From assembly GCA_023662875.1 (NCBI GenBank), contig JAMPIG010000018.1, positions 1 to 48,674 of the forward strand: 48,674 nucleotides of DNA. The letters are read 5' to 3'. Positions 1 to 8,764 of this stretch are shown in pieces; the first letter of the stretch is position 1, and each line of letters starts with the position of its first letter. Both the position numbers and the translations under genes were made by a program. Below the pieces are notes generated by a model. The model was not told where the DNA came from. It saw nothing but the letters and a program-made list of their open reading frames with translations, and did not search any database. This DNA is from Roseburia sp. GTDB taxonomy: Bacteria > Bacillota > Clostridia > Lachnospirales > Lachnospiraceae.

Positions 1-846
1 AATGAGCGAAGTATCCAGAGGGATATCAACGATATCCGGGATTTCCTTGACGCTGATTCCGCAAGGACGGGCAGCATCAATTCGGTGGTTTATGACCGAA
101 TCGATAGAGGCTATCGGCTCGAGACGCTGTATAGGCTTCGGCTGAAAAACTGCGAGATTCTGGCGCTGTGTAAGATATTGTTGGACAGCAGGGCATTTAC
201 AAAAGCGGAGATGAAGGAGATGCTGGATAAGCTGATTGCCTGCTGTGTGCCGAAGAGCAATCAGAGGCTTGTGAAAGATATGATCAGCAATGAAGAGTTT
301 CACTATGTAGAGCCGCGGCATAAGTCCGAATTCATGGATAAAATGTGGGATATCGCGCAGGCTGTTCGGGAGTCCAGATATATTGAGATAGATTATCTGC
401 GGATGAAGGACAAGGAGATCGTTCATAGAAAAATAAAACCGGCAGCAATTATGTTCTCTGAATATTACTTTTATTTTACGGCATTTATCGACGACGAAGA
501 GGTAAAAAAGGATTTTAATGTGCTGAATGATTCGTTCCCGACGATTTATCGGATTGACCGTATTAAGAAACTTACAGTGCTGGAGGAGAGGTTTCACCTC
601 CCGTACAGCAGCCGCTTTGAGGAAGGCGAGTTTCGTAAGCGGATCCAGTTTATGTACGGAGGGAAGCTGCAAAGAGTAACATTCCGATATTCGGGGATTG
701 ATGTGGACGCCATTCTGGACAGGCTGCCCACGGCGAAGATCCTGGAGGAAGAGGACGGCGTGTATACGATCAGCGCGGAGGTTTTTGGAAAAGGAATCGA
801 TATGTGGCTGAGAAGCCAGGGCGATAATGTGGAAATTATTGATTGA
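1..846 (+). CDS. WYL-domain transcriptional regulator (5' end outside window)
   Basis: The reading frame is open from base 1, so the gene begins upstream; a GTG at 85 is internal. The first visible residues (SIQRDINDIRDFL) look like the recognition helix of the N-terminal winged HTH of WYL proteins. The centre holds the WYL fold (YIEIDYLR, FYFTAFI, IYRIDRIKKL) and the last 75 residues a WCX-type dimerisation domain (VTFRYSG ... GVYTISAEVFGKGIDMWLRSQG). WYL proteins sense ligands, often nucleic acids or nucleotides, and several (CapW, BrxR) repress phage-defence operons. It ends 50 bp before the dynamin genes on the same strand with no obvious terminator between, so control of, or co-transcription with, that cassette is inferred. 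Family call firm, target inferred. Confidence 0.88.
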   Translation, partial: NERSIQRDINDIRDFLDADSARTGSINSVVYDRIDRGYRLETLYRLRLKNCEILALCKILLDSRAFTKAEMKEMLDKLIACCVPKSNQRLVKDMISNEEFHYVEPRHKSEFMDKMWDIAQAVRESRYIEIDYLRMKDKEIVHRKIKPAAIMFSEYYFYFTAFIDDEEVKKDFNVLNDSFPTIYRIDRIKKLTVLEERFHLPYSSRFEEGEFRKRIQFMYGGKLQRVTFRYSGIDVDAILDRLPTAKILEEEDGVYTISAEVFGKGIDMWLRSQGDNVEIID

Positions 847-896
847 CAGGATGCTTAATGAACGCAATTCATAGAGAACACATGTGGAGGTGAAAT

Positions 897-1940
897 ATGT
901 CAATCTCGGAAAGCAGGGAATCGGATGGCTGGCAGGCTCAAAAAGCTGTACGCCGGAAAAGTTTGATAGCTGATAGTTTTTTTCCAGACAAACTGGCTAT
1001 AGACCATGCGAAGGTATACCCGATGCTGGTAATGGCTACTATGTCAAGCGGGAAAAGCACGCTTATTAACGCTATTATGGGTAATGAGCTGCTGCCCAAC
1101 CGAAATGAAGCATGTACTGCAAAAGTGTATTCAATCTTAGATGACGATACATGCAAAAAAATGCGAATGTATATTACTGATAAAAACGGTGCGGTAGCTT
1201 GCGTTAAGGACAATTTTGCCATGGCACTGGAGAAGGCAAATGAAAATGACGATGTGGAGAGTATATTTATTCAGGGGCAGGTAAAGGGAGTGTTGAATAC
1301 AGATAAGGCATTGCTGGTGATTGATACTCCGGGGCCGAACAACTCCAGGGATAAAGCGCATGAAGCGATTGCCCAAAATATTCTTAAGATGCTAAAAGGC
1401 GGTCTGATAATTTATGTAATCAATGCCACGCAGCTTGGCATAACAGATGACAGAGAGCTTCTGAAAATGCTGAAGGAATTTACCGTTGCACATAAAAATA
1501 TAACGCCGGTGTTTGTGGTAAATAAAGTTGACCAGTTAGATATGGAAAAAGAGTCATTGGCAGATTTGTTGAAGGCAGCAAAGGAATATCTTGAACATAA
1601 CGGTTTCCTTTCACCTGATATTATTCCGGTATCTGCGCTGGCGGCACTGTTGTTTAAAAAGGTTTTAAACGGTGACAGGCTGACACGAAGCCAAAAGAAA
1701 GAGTTTAGATATTGTTATGAATTGTTCGCCCCGCAAGATTTTTCGCTGAAATCATATGCGGTTACGGAAGACTTGCCGGATCAGTATGACGATGTGGTGA
1801 GTGAAGTTGGGACGTTTAAGGTATCGGAAATAAGGCGGGCAATCGAAAATACAGGCATTACCTATTTGGAAAGTTATATCCAGCGGTTTCAGATTTTAAG
1901 CGGTGAAAAGTTATCAAACAGAGTACAGATAAGAAAGTAG
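897..1940 (+). CDS. Dynamin-like GTPase, G domain only (347 aa)
   Basis: GTP-binding protein of the bacterial dynamin type. G1 is MSSGKST at residues 49-55, G3 is DTPG at 143-146 and G4 is NKVD at 209-212. The expected first P-loop glycine is alanine (ATMSSGKS), as in the next gene. It matches residues ~145-450 of that gene (shared LLPxxxxACTA, DTPGPNNSRD, NATQxGITDD, GDRLxRxxK) but stops where the helical stalk would begin. It has no membrane-binding or coiled-coil part and may form a heterodimer with, or regulate, the larger partner. ATG at 897 follows GGAGGTG. The gap to the next gene is 11 bp. Codon use is A/T-rich. Inference: membrane-associated GTP switch in the cassette. Confidence 0.85.
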   Translation: MSISESRESDGWQAQKAVRRKSLIADSFFPDKLAIDHAKVYPMLVMATMSSGKSTLINAIMGNELLPNRNEACTAKVYSILDDDTCKKMRMYITDKNGAVACVKDNFAMALEKANENDDVESIFIQGQVKGVLNTDKALLVIDTPGPNNSRDKAHEAIAQNILKMLKGGLIIYVINATQLGITDDRELLKMLKEFTVAHKNITPVFVVNKVDQLDMEKESLADLLKAAKEYLEHNGFLSPDIIPVSALAALLFKKVLNGDRLTRSQKKEFRYCYELFAPQDFSLKSYAVTEDLPDQYDDVVSEVGTFKVSEIRRAIENTGITYLESYIQRFQILSGEKLSNRVQIRK

Positions 1941-1951
1941 AGGAACAGAGA

Positions 1952-4252
1952 ATGACGAAATTTCAGATCGAGTATAATCCATATACAGTGGAGTGTAACT
2001 TTATAAAAAATGGGAAATTGTTAAACTCAAAAAGTAAAATAGGCGCAAAATCAGGCGTCAGACTGCAGGTATTGTTAGGGGAGGCAGTGAACTGGAAAGG
2101 CTTGGCGGAGGAGATCGTATCTGCCTGCGACGATGATGAGATTGAGTTGACGTTTAAGGGACGGGTGATTGATTACGAGGATTTAAAATACTGTATCGAT
2201 CATTATAACGGTGAAGCGCATTTTGAATTGCACTTTGACGAGGCAAAAAATGATGCGGATGTAATTACGGAGTTGGATAACTTATTTTATGAAATTAAAG
2301 CGAAAGATCTTCCTGAGTTTAAAATAACAAATGAAGACGGGAAAAATATTTTTGACGCATATGAGGAGGTAAAGAGCGGTATTTTTGAAGTAAGTGTTAT
2401 TGCTACTATGAGCAGCGGCAAATCAACACTGATTAATTCTCTTTTGCATACGGAGTTATTACCGTCGGAAAATAAGGCGTGTACTGCGACGGTTGCCAGA
2501 ATCCTGGATAACGACGATATGGATCATTACGAGGCAGAATGTTACGCAAAAGATGAAAAAACGCTTATTCATTCGAGGGCGGCGGTGGATTCTGAAATGC
2601 TGAAAAAGTATAACGGAGACCCGCAGATCATGTATATTGATATTGAGGGTAATGTGCCGGCAATTTCAAGCGATAAGATCAGACTTTGTTTACGGGATAC
2701 CCCGGGCCCCAATAATTCCAGGGATGAAAATCATGGGAAACTGACAAATAGTATTATTAAGCGGACAAACGCTGTAGTGCTGTATGTCATGAATGCGACA
2801 CAATTTGGTATTACGGATGACAAACAGCTGTTGTTGGATATTTCAAGCGAGATGAAGCGTGCCGGAAAGCAATCGAGGGACAGATTCATTTTTGTTGTAA
2901 ATAAATGCGATCAATTGGATGAGGAAAAGGAGCCGTTAGATAAGCTATTAGAAGAGGTAAAGAATTATTTAAAGCAATTTGGAATCGATGACCCAACTAT
3001 CATACCGACCAGCGCACAACTGGCTCTTTTGATACGAAAGGATAGAAGAGGAGACAGATTATCCAGGCAGGAGAAAAACACACTGAGCCAGGTGGACGAT
3101 TATGTAAAGAATAAACTGCTGCATTTTGAAGATTATGCCACATTGACGCCGAATGTGCGGGAAAAGCTGCGCCTGCAGGTGGAGAAATATCATTTGGACG
3201 AGGAAACCTGGGATTATGAAGCTTTGATACATACAGGCGTACCGGCGGTAGAGGAAACAATTATTGAATATATTGATAAATATGCGTATCCGATGAAGAT
3301 AAAGGATGCAATCAAAGATATTGTCGCCATACTTGGTGAACTCAATATGAAAGCCAGGTTTGACGAAGTCATTGCCCAAGATGACGAAAAGCTGAATATG
3401 GTTCGGAAACAGATCGCAGATGCCAGGGAGAGGCATGAGAAAAGCAAGCAGATATATGATGATTATAAAGCAAAGATTGATTCCTTCGGATTGGATTCCG
3501 TTGTTGAAGACGAAGAACAATTTCGCATTGAAAATACGCTCAACCTTATGCTGAAAGAATATGACGGAAAAGAAAAAGTTGATAAATTAGTCGCAGATTC
3601 CCTGATCGAGGAATTTCAGGATAATCTGGGCCGGTATCAGGAAGAATGTGAAAGCCGCCTGAACAGGGAAATAGATTTACATATTTTCCAAAAATGCTCC
3701 GAAATGATGGATGAGTATGCGTCGGTAGTGAGAAGTATTTTGAATGACATGGAAATCGAAGGGTATGATTTTGAGAAGATATCTTCGTTTGAAAGAATAA
3801 AGATAAAAAATATTAATGATATTACCAGAAGGAATGAACAGGACAGAGTCAGAAAGGAAACCAGATGGAAGGATAATCCGGAGCGGGCCGGTTTTTGGGG
3901 AAAATTTAAATTCTGGAAACCGAAGCAGATATCCTATACCGTAGAGGTAAAAGAAGGCATTGATGTCAATGTAAAGAATGTTATTGTGGATATTATGAAT
4001 ATTTTTTCAAAAAGTATAAAAGAAAATATTTCATATATGTTTGAACAGTCAGAAGCTCAGATTCAGGAGTATAAAGGGGCATTTAAGGACAATATTGAAA
4101 AACTGAATACGGAAATCGGAAAAATCATTGAACAGTTAGATCGTGATACGAGTGAATCGGCATTGTTACAGGACAAGGTTGAGAAGAACCGGGAACTGGC
4201 AAAATGGGTTAGCGAAAAGGAAGAAAAAATCAGAACAATATTAATGTTTTAA
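1952..4252 (+). CDS. Full-length dynamin-like GTPase (766 aa)
   Basis: Large GTPase with three visible parts. Residues 1-140 are an N-terminal domain not recognised. The G domain spans about 145-440, with G1 MSSGKST at 153-159, G3 DTPG at 249-252 and G4 NKCD at 317-320. After ~440 the chain is charged and helical with coiled-coil character (LNMVRKQIADARERHEKSKQ and similar), plus a short aromatic/basic patch (GFWGKFKFWKPK, about residue 650) that could touch membrane. Dynamin-like proteins hydrolyse GTP to tubulate, fuse or seal membranes; some bacterial ones work as unequal pairs (LeoA with LeoB/LeoC, for example), matching the tandem arrangement here. No classic transmembrane paddle is seen. 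Family call is strong; membrane action is inferred. Confidence 0.87.
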   Translation: MTKFQIEYNPYTVECNFIKNGKLLNSKSKIGAKSGVRLQVLLGEAVNWKGLAEEIVSACDDDEIELTFKGRVIDYEDLKYCIDHYNGEAHFELHFDEAKNDADVITELDNLFYEIKAKDLPEFKITNEDGKNIFDAYEEVKSGIFEVSVIATMSSGKSTLINSLLHTELLPSENKACTATVARILDNDDMDHYEAECYAKDEKTLIHSRAAVDSEMLKKYNGDPQIMYIDIEGNVPAISSDKIRLCLRDTPGPNNSRDENHGKLTNSIIKRTNAVVLYVMNATQFGITDDKQLLLDISSEMKRAGKQSRDRFIFVVNKCDQLDEEKEPLDKLLEEVKNYLKQFGIDDPTIIPTSAQLALLIRKDRRGDRLSRQEKNTLSQVDDYVKNKLLHFEDYATLTPNVREKLRLQVEKYHLDEETWDYEALIHTGVPAVEETIIEYIDKYAYPMKIKDAIKDIVAILGELNMKARFDEVIAQDDEKLNMVRKQIADARERHEKSKQIYDDYKAKIDSFGLDSVVEDEEQFRIENTLNLMLKEYDGKEKVDKLVADSLIEEFQDNLGRYQEECESRLNREIDLHIFQKCSEMMDEYASVVRSILNDMEIEGYDFEKISSFERIKIKNINDITRRNEQDRVRKETRWKDNPERAGFWGKFKFWKPKQISYTVEVKEGIDVNVKNVIVDIMNIFSKSIKENISYMFEQSEAQIQEYKGAFKDNIEKLNTEIGKIIEQLDRDTSESALLQDKVEKNRELAKWVSEKEEKIRTILMF

Positions 4253-4267
4253 TGTGGAGGAAAGACT

Positions 4268-4744
4268 ATGCAGAAATATGATGCGATTGAACAGGGAATC
4301 GCCGGAAAAGATGTAGGCGCCCTTCGAGAGGCAATAGGAAGTATCTGCTATACCAGCCGGAATTTTTCCAGCGGCGAGTTTGACGAGGCGATCAAATATG
4401 TGGAAGCTCATGGAATAAAGCTGAAGGATGATGCGTTAGCGGGGAATCCGACCATATCCTCCCAAAAGGATGTTTTTTCGGATGAAGATTTTGCAAGGGC
4501 AGTCTTTGAATTAAAAAGAAATTTTTGTGATGAGAGAATTCGGGATGTAAAAACGATTGGCAAAAAACTGTATTCTACCTCTACGGTTGTCCCGGATGCG
4601 GAGAGGAGTTCCGGAACGGGAGAAACGGGAAAGACCGGTACAGACCCAAACGCAGACAGCCGCCAGTCAGGCAAAATGACTTTGATTGTGGGCGTGGCGG
4701 CTGCAATAGTGATAATTGCCTTATTTATACTCGTAATGAAGTGA
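4268..4744 (+). CDS. Tail-anchored membrane protein of the dynamin/HerA cassette (158 aa)
   Basis: No named family recognised. Residues 1-105 look like a small soluble helical domain (AIGSICYTSRNFSSGEFDEAI, FARAVFELKRNF). Residues 108-136 form a Ser/Gly/Thr-rich linker, and 138-157 form one strongly hydrophobic helix ending in Lys. This implies a C-terminal anchor with the body in the cytoplasm. GGAGG lies 8 bp before the ATG, and the stop overlaps the next start (GTGA). Its place between the GTPases and the ATPase suggests a membrane docking adaptor for one of them; that is inference. The coding call is firm because length, RBS and operon spacing all agree. Confidence 0.75.
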   Translation: MQKYDAIEQGIAGKDVGALREAIGSICYTSRNFSSGEFDEAIKYVEAHGIKLKDDALAGNPTISSQKDVFSDEDFARAVFELKRNFCDERIRDVKTIGKKLYSTSTVVPDAERSSGTGETGKTGTDPNADSRQSGKMTLIVGVAAAIVIIALFILVMK

Positions 4745-5031
4745 ATGACCGGTTCGGCTGCAATCGTGCTAAAACCTGTTATAAGTGCGGTAAGATAAGT
4801 CAATGCGAGGAAAAAGCCGCGGGAGAATTTCGAAAGTTCAGGAAGGCCCGTAGAAAGGCGCTTGAAAAAAGATATTATTGCGAGAACGTAAAAGGAATCT
4901 GCAAACTGAATAAATGTGATTATTACAAACAATGCAGCAGAGCGGAAAAGGTAAATTATTATGTTTGGAAACAGGCCTTTGAGCGCAACCAAAAACAGGA
5001 ATTAGAGCGGCTTGGCAGAGGAGGTAGATGA
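4741..5031 (+). CDS. Cysteine-rich basic small protein, probable zinc binder (96 aa)
   Basis: Starts at a GTG that shares GTGA with the previous stop, the usual sign of translational coupling. Eight cysteines at 7, 13, 16, 22, 47, 54, 59 and 65 form two clusters separated by a very basic helix (FRKFRKARRKALEKR, residues 30-44). The pattern fits two small zinc sites with nucleic-acid or protein contacts, but no known finger family is recognised. Its 3' end overlaps the Shine-Dalgarno region of the HerA-like gene. An ATG start is lacking, so the exact N-terminus is less certain. Function unknown. Confidence 0.65.
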   Translation: MNDRFGCNRAKTCYKCGKISQCEEKAAGEFRKFRKARRKALEKRYYCENVKGICKLNKCDYYKQCSRAEKVNYYVWKQAFERNQKQELERLGRGGR

Positions 5032-5032
5032 A

Positions 5033-8000
5033 GTGGACACAAATCTGGCGGAAATTCAGGATTATAAAAAGCTTGCGCTTTCTATGGAAACGGCAAAAGA
5101 TATTGTCACAAAAAGCTATTTGTATCAACTGGATTCATGTGAAGCGGAAAAGCTGAGCGAGAACCTGGAAGGACTGGATATTGCGGAATATACAAGATTT
5201 TACAAATTTCGGAAAATGGTGTCGGATAAGAAGGAGAGCACTCTTGATAAGCTGGTTACCGTGCTGAATTCGGCATACACAAGTAATGCCACTGTCATCA
5301 CGCTGATTTCCGGACGTAAAGAGTTTACGGATTATTATTTAGGAGTGATCAGCAAAGATATCAGTCAACAGTCGGAAAATATTGAAACGCAGGGAGAGAC
5401 ATTGAAAGGCGTTTTGACGGGGAATTTTCCCGGGCTTGAAATAGAGCCGATTAAAGGGGACGAGAAGAAAGCGCTTATCGAGAATACATTTCAATATGAA
5501 TACATAACGGCGATTTCCGGAATTGCGTCAGTCAGGAACAAAAAAGAGAATAATTATGAGAAATTCGTACAGGGGATAGAACATTTGGTGGATTCCTTTC
5601 AGGGCAGAGTGTATAATGTGGTTTTGATCGCTGATCCTGTGCGAAGCGGGGATATTGTACAGACCAGAATGGGATACGAGAATCTGTATACCCAGTTATC
5701 TCCGTTTTTGAAGACAGGCATGACCTTTAGTGAATCAGAGAATATAGGAGTATCGCGCTCCCACACGGATGGTATTTCGAAAACGATTTCGGAAAGTACG
5801 GCCCTGACTCAAAATTATTCCAAAACCAGCGGCTGGAGCGAAAGCTCAAACCAGGGAACCAGCAAAAATAGAGATATCGGAAGGCTGGTGGGCAGTGTGG
5901 TTGGCGCCGGGCTTGGCGTGGCGGCAACGGTGTTGACGGGCGGGGCGGCGGCACCGGCTGTAGTGGCGGCGATGTATGCCGGGAGCAATATTGGCGGTAC
6001 GGTGGGCGGCAGTTTGATTGGTTCGCAAGGGGAAAACGAAGGTCAAAGCGTCACGGAATCCGGAAGCATTACGGATTCTTCCGGCAAGACCGCCACGAAA
6101 AGTGTATCTGAAGGAAATCAAAGCAGCGAAACCGTAGGACAGACGGAAGGGCAGTCCCAGGGAAAAACAATTCAATTTTCCAACGAAAATCAGACGGTTA
6201 AGAATATCCTTTCCATGATAGAGCAGCATATTAAGCGCTTGCAGGAGTGCGATGCTTATGGCGCATTCAACTGCGCCGCCTATGTTGTCTCTTCGGATCC
6301 GGAAACAAACGCGATTGTCGCCAATGGATACAATGCGCTGATGAGAGGCGATAATTCTGCGCTGCAGGCATCTCATATTAATAGCTGGAATGCTTCGGAG
6401 CCGAATGGACAGGAGGTAATGAAATATCTGAAAAAGTTCAGTCATCCCTTATTTCGGGACGGCAGAAGCGATAATATACTGATAAGTCCTGCCTCTATAG
6501 TAAATTCATATGAATTGGCAGTAAGCATGGGTATGCCCAAAAAGTCCATCAACGGTTTGCCGGTTTATGAAATGGCGTCTTTTGGAAGAAATGTTTTTGA
6601 GCTGAATCAGAAAAATGACGGAAGAGCTCATATTCATTTGGGGCAAATATTTCACATGGGCGTTAAAAGCAGCACAGAGGTAAATCTGGATCTGAAAAGC
6701 CTTGCAATGCATACCTTTATCACCGGTTCGACAGGCTCCGGAAAGTCCAATACTGTGTATCAACTGCTAAGAGAATTAAAAAAACAAAATATACACTATT
6801 TAGTAGTGGAGCCGGCAAAAGGCGAATACAAGCATATATTTGGAAATGAGGGAGCCAAGGTATATGGAACCAATCCGTATTATACTGCCTTGCTCAAGGT
6901 GAACCCGTTTAAATTTCCTGACGGAATTCATGTTCTGGAGCATATTGATCGGCTAATAGAGATTTTTAATGTCTGCTGGCCTATGTATGCGGCAATGCCT
7001 GCGGTGCTGAAGGATTCGGTGGAGAAAGCATATATCAGTGCGGGATGGGATCTTAATACGTCTGAAAACAGGTATGGGGAAGCGATATACCCGACGTTTG
7101 TGGATGTATTAACGCAATTAGATATTGTTGTGGAAAATTCCGGATTTTCCCAGGAGGTGAAAGACAACTATATTGGTTCCCTGTCCACCAGAATAAAATC
7201 TCTGACAAATGGAATATATGGGAGAATATTCAGCGGAGATGAAACAGGAGACATTAGTTTGTTTGATCAGGACGTAATAGTAGATCTGAGCAGAGTTGGA
7301 TCTGTTGAAACAAAGTCTATGATCATGGGAATTTTGGTGATGCGGCTTCAGGAATACAGGATGATGTCCGGGGAGATGGATGCGGATTTAAAGCATGTTA
7401 CTGTTTTAGAAGAAGCGCATAATCTTTTAAAAAGAACATCGACGGAGCAGAGCGGGGAATCTGCAAATTTGTTGGGAAAATCGGTGGAAATGCTTTCAAA
7501 TGCGATTGCGGAAGTGCGGACGTACGGGGAAGGATTTATTATCGCGGATCAGGCACCGGGGCTTCTGGATCTGAGTGTGATTAGAAATACAAATACCAAG
7601 ATCATTATGCGTCTGCCGGATGCGGAAGACCGTTCTTTGGTTGGAAAGGCGGCAAATTTGTCGGAAGAGCAGATTCTGGAATTGTCTAAACTTCCTACCG
7701 GTGTAGCGGCTGTATATCAGAATAATTGGCTGGAACCCATTTTGTGTCAAGTCGAATACAAAAAAACGGAAGGACGCTATTTACAGCCGGAAAAGAATAC
7801 AGAAGATACAGGAAAGTACAATATTATATTGAAAGCGTTGCTAAACAAAACTGCAGGTGAGAAATTGGATTATAATCTCTCTGAACTGACCAGAATGGTA
7901 TTGGGCTTGAATATCTCAACAAAGGCAAAGATCGAAGTGATATCCGCCCTGAAGAAAAGGTGTTCCGGCGAGCTTTCTGAGATAAGCGAAGTGATCTATA

Positions 8001-8227
8001 ATATGGTTTATGATGAAGAAATTCTGGGTCAGGCATGGGAGGCGGAATCAATTGACGAATGGAAAGATATTTTGCTCTATTCCGAAAAGCTCGGGCTAAA
8101 CGAGTTGGAGGAAAAGCAGCAATTGGAAGTTGTGGAGTGTATTTTGCGGGAACAGACCAAAATGTCAGATGACCCTCAAAGGTATATGGATATGTGGGAA
8201 CAATATAAAAGGGGGGTGGTGTTCTGA
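5033..8227 (+). CDS. HerA/DUF87-like P-loop ATPase with glycine-zipper insertion (1064 aa)
   Basis: HerA-FtsK class ATPase. Walker A GSTGSGKS is at residues 565-572; Walker B VTVLEEAH has its acidic pair at 793-794. The following AEVRTYGEGFIIADQAP ... NTNTKIIMRL matches the HerA sensor/arginine-finger region. The first 560 residues are unlike simple HerA: residues ~281-330 form a Gly/Ala/Val hydrophobic island (GSVVGAGLGVAATV, SNIGGTVGGSLIG) flanked on both sides by Ser/Thr/Gln/Gly-rich low-complexity sequence. That could be a membrane-inserting segment. I chose GTG at 5033 because AGGAGG lies 8 bp upstream; a TTG at 5012 in the same frame has no such site. HerA proteins form hexamers that pump DNA or, in VirB4-like relatives, power secretion. 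It overlaps the nuclease gene by 1 bp. Confidence 0.85.
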   Translation: MDTNLAEIQDYKKLALSMETAKDIVTKSYLYQLDSCEAEKLSENLEGLDIAEYTRFYKFRKMVSDKKESTLDKLVTVLNSAYTSNATVITLISGRKEFTDYYLGVISKDISQQSENIETQGETLKGVLTGNFPGLEIEPIKGDEKKALIENTFQYEYITAISGIASVRNKKENNYEKFVQGIEHLVDSFQGRVYNVVLIADPVRSGDIVQTRMGYENLYTQLSPFLKTGMTFSESENIGVSRSHTDGISKTISESTALTQNYSKTSGWSESSNQGTSKNRDIGRLVGSVVGAGLGVAATVLTGGAAAPAVVAAMYAGSNIGGTVGGSLIGSQGENEGQSVTESGSITDSSGKTATKSVSEGNQSSETVGQTEGQSQGKTIQFSNENQTVKNILSMIEQHIKRLQECDAYGAFNCAAYVVSSDPETNAIVANGYNALMRGDNSALQASHINSWNASEPNGQEVMKYLKKFSHPLFRDGRSDNILISPASIVNSYELAVSMGMPKKSINGLPVYEMASFGRNVFELNQKNDGRAHIHLGQIFHMGVKSSTEVNLDLKSLAMHTFITGSTGSGKSNTVYQLLRELKKQNIHYLVVEPAKGEYKHIFGNEGAKVYGTNPYYTALLKVNPFKFPDGIHVLEHIDRLIEIFNVCWPMYAAMPAVLKDSVEKAYISAGWDLNTSENRYGEAIYPTFVDVLTQLDIVVENSGFSQEVKDNYIGSLSTRIKSLTNGIYGRIFSGDETGDISLFDQDVIVDLSRVGSVETKSMIMGILVMRLQEYRMMSGEMDADLKHVTVLEEAHNLLKRTSTEQSGESANLLGKSVEMLSNAIAEVRTYGEGFIIADQAPGLLDLSVIRNTNTKIIMRLPDAEDRSLVGKAANLSEEQILELSKLPTGVAAVYQNNWLEPILCQVEYKKTEGRYLQPEKNTEDTGKYNIILKALLNKTAGEKLDYNLSELTRMVLGLNISTKAKIEVISALKKRCSGELSEISEVIYNMVYDEEILGQAWEAESIDEWKDILLYSEKLGLNELEEKQQLEVVECILREQTKMSDDPQRYMDMWEQYKRGVVF

Positions 8228-8754
8228 TGGGAAGCTTTGATTTGGGTAAATTAGTAGATAATATAGAAAAGGAAGCTCAAAAGACAATTTCCAGAGAACT
8301 TAATGCATTCAAAAACACCGCAAATGAAACAGAGAAGCCAAAGCATATAAAAACGATTAATGAAAATATGGAAGGCAGCAGTGTTGCGGGGGTTCCGTAC
8401 AGAAAACAGATTATCAGAATTAACGGGGAGAAATACGAAGGAGTATTTCCGCGGTTTGAAGCGAAATATCAAATGATGCTGCCGCAACGCTTATATAGGG
8501 CATCTGACGATGAACAGATGAAATATTGTACACAGCGTTTAAAATTGGCTATAGAGCGGAATCCGGATCTTGCACGAAATTTTACAGCAAGACAACTGGA
8601 ACAGATTAAAGATGGAAATGCAAGAATCAGCGGATTAACATGGCATCATAATGAACGGCCGGGTATTATGCAGTTGGTAGATGCAAATGCGCACAGTGCA
8701 GCCCGTCATACAGGCGGAAGATCGATCTGGGGCGGCGGAGGCGACTATAGATAA
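8227..8754 (+). CDS. WHH-type HNH/Endo VII nuclease toxin (175 aa)
   Basis: The C-terminal 40 residues carry the WHH signature: W139-H140-H141, the MQLV strand at 148-151, H156 and HTGG at 161-164. This is the arrangement of WHH nucleases of the HNH/Endo VII superfamily used as toxin tips in polymorphic toxins. GVPYRKQIIRINGEKYEGVFP (split around residue 66) and the RNPDLARNF stretch are the usual pre-motif parts. The N-terminus (1-50) is charged and helical, without signal peptide or known export domain, so any delivery must come from other genes. Start codon overlaps the ATPase stop (TGATG) behind a G-rich Shine-Dalgarno site. The next gene encodes a matching immunity type, which supports a toxin role. 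DNA as substrate is inferred from family. Confidence 0.85.
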   Translation: MGSFDLGKLVDNIEKEAQKTISRELNAFKNTANETEKPKHIKTINENMEGSSVAGVPYRKQIIRINGEKYEGVFPRFEAKYQMMLPQRLYRASDDEQMKYCTQRLKLAIERNPDLARNFTARQLEQIKDGNARISGLTWHHNERPGIMQLVDANAHSAARHTGGRSIWGGGGDYR

Positions 8755-8764
8755 AGGAGGATTT

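Noticed and set aside
5012-5032. TTG start for the HerA-like gene
   Set aside because: It has no Shine-Dalgarno site, while GTG at 5033 has AGGAGG at the right distance.
5033-8227. Reading the ATPase as FtsK or a phage terminase and the region as prophage
   Set aside because: The post-Walker sequence fits HerA/DUF87, and there are no phage structural, integrase or lysis genes around.
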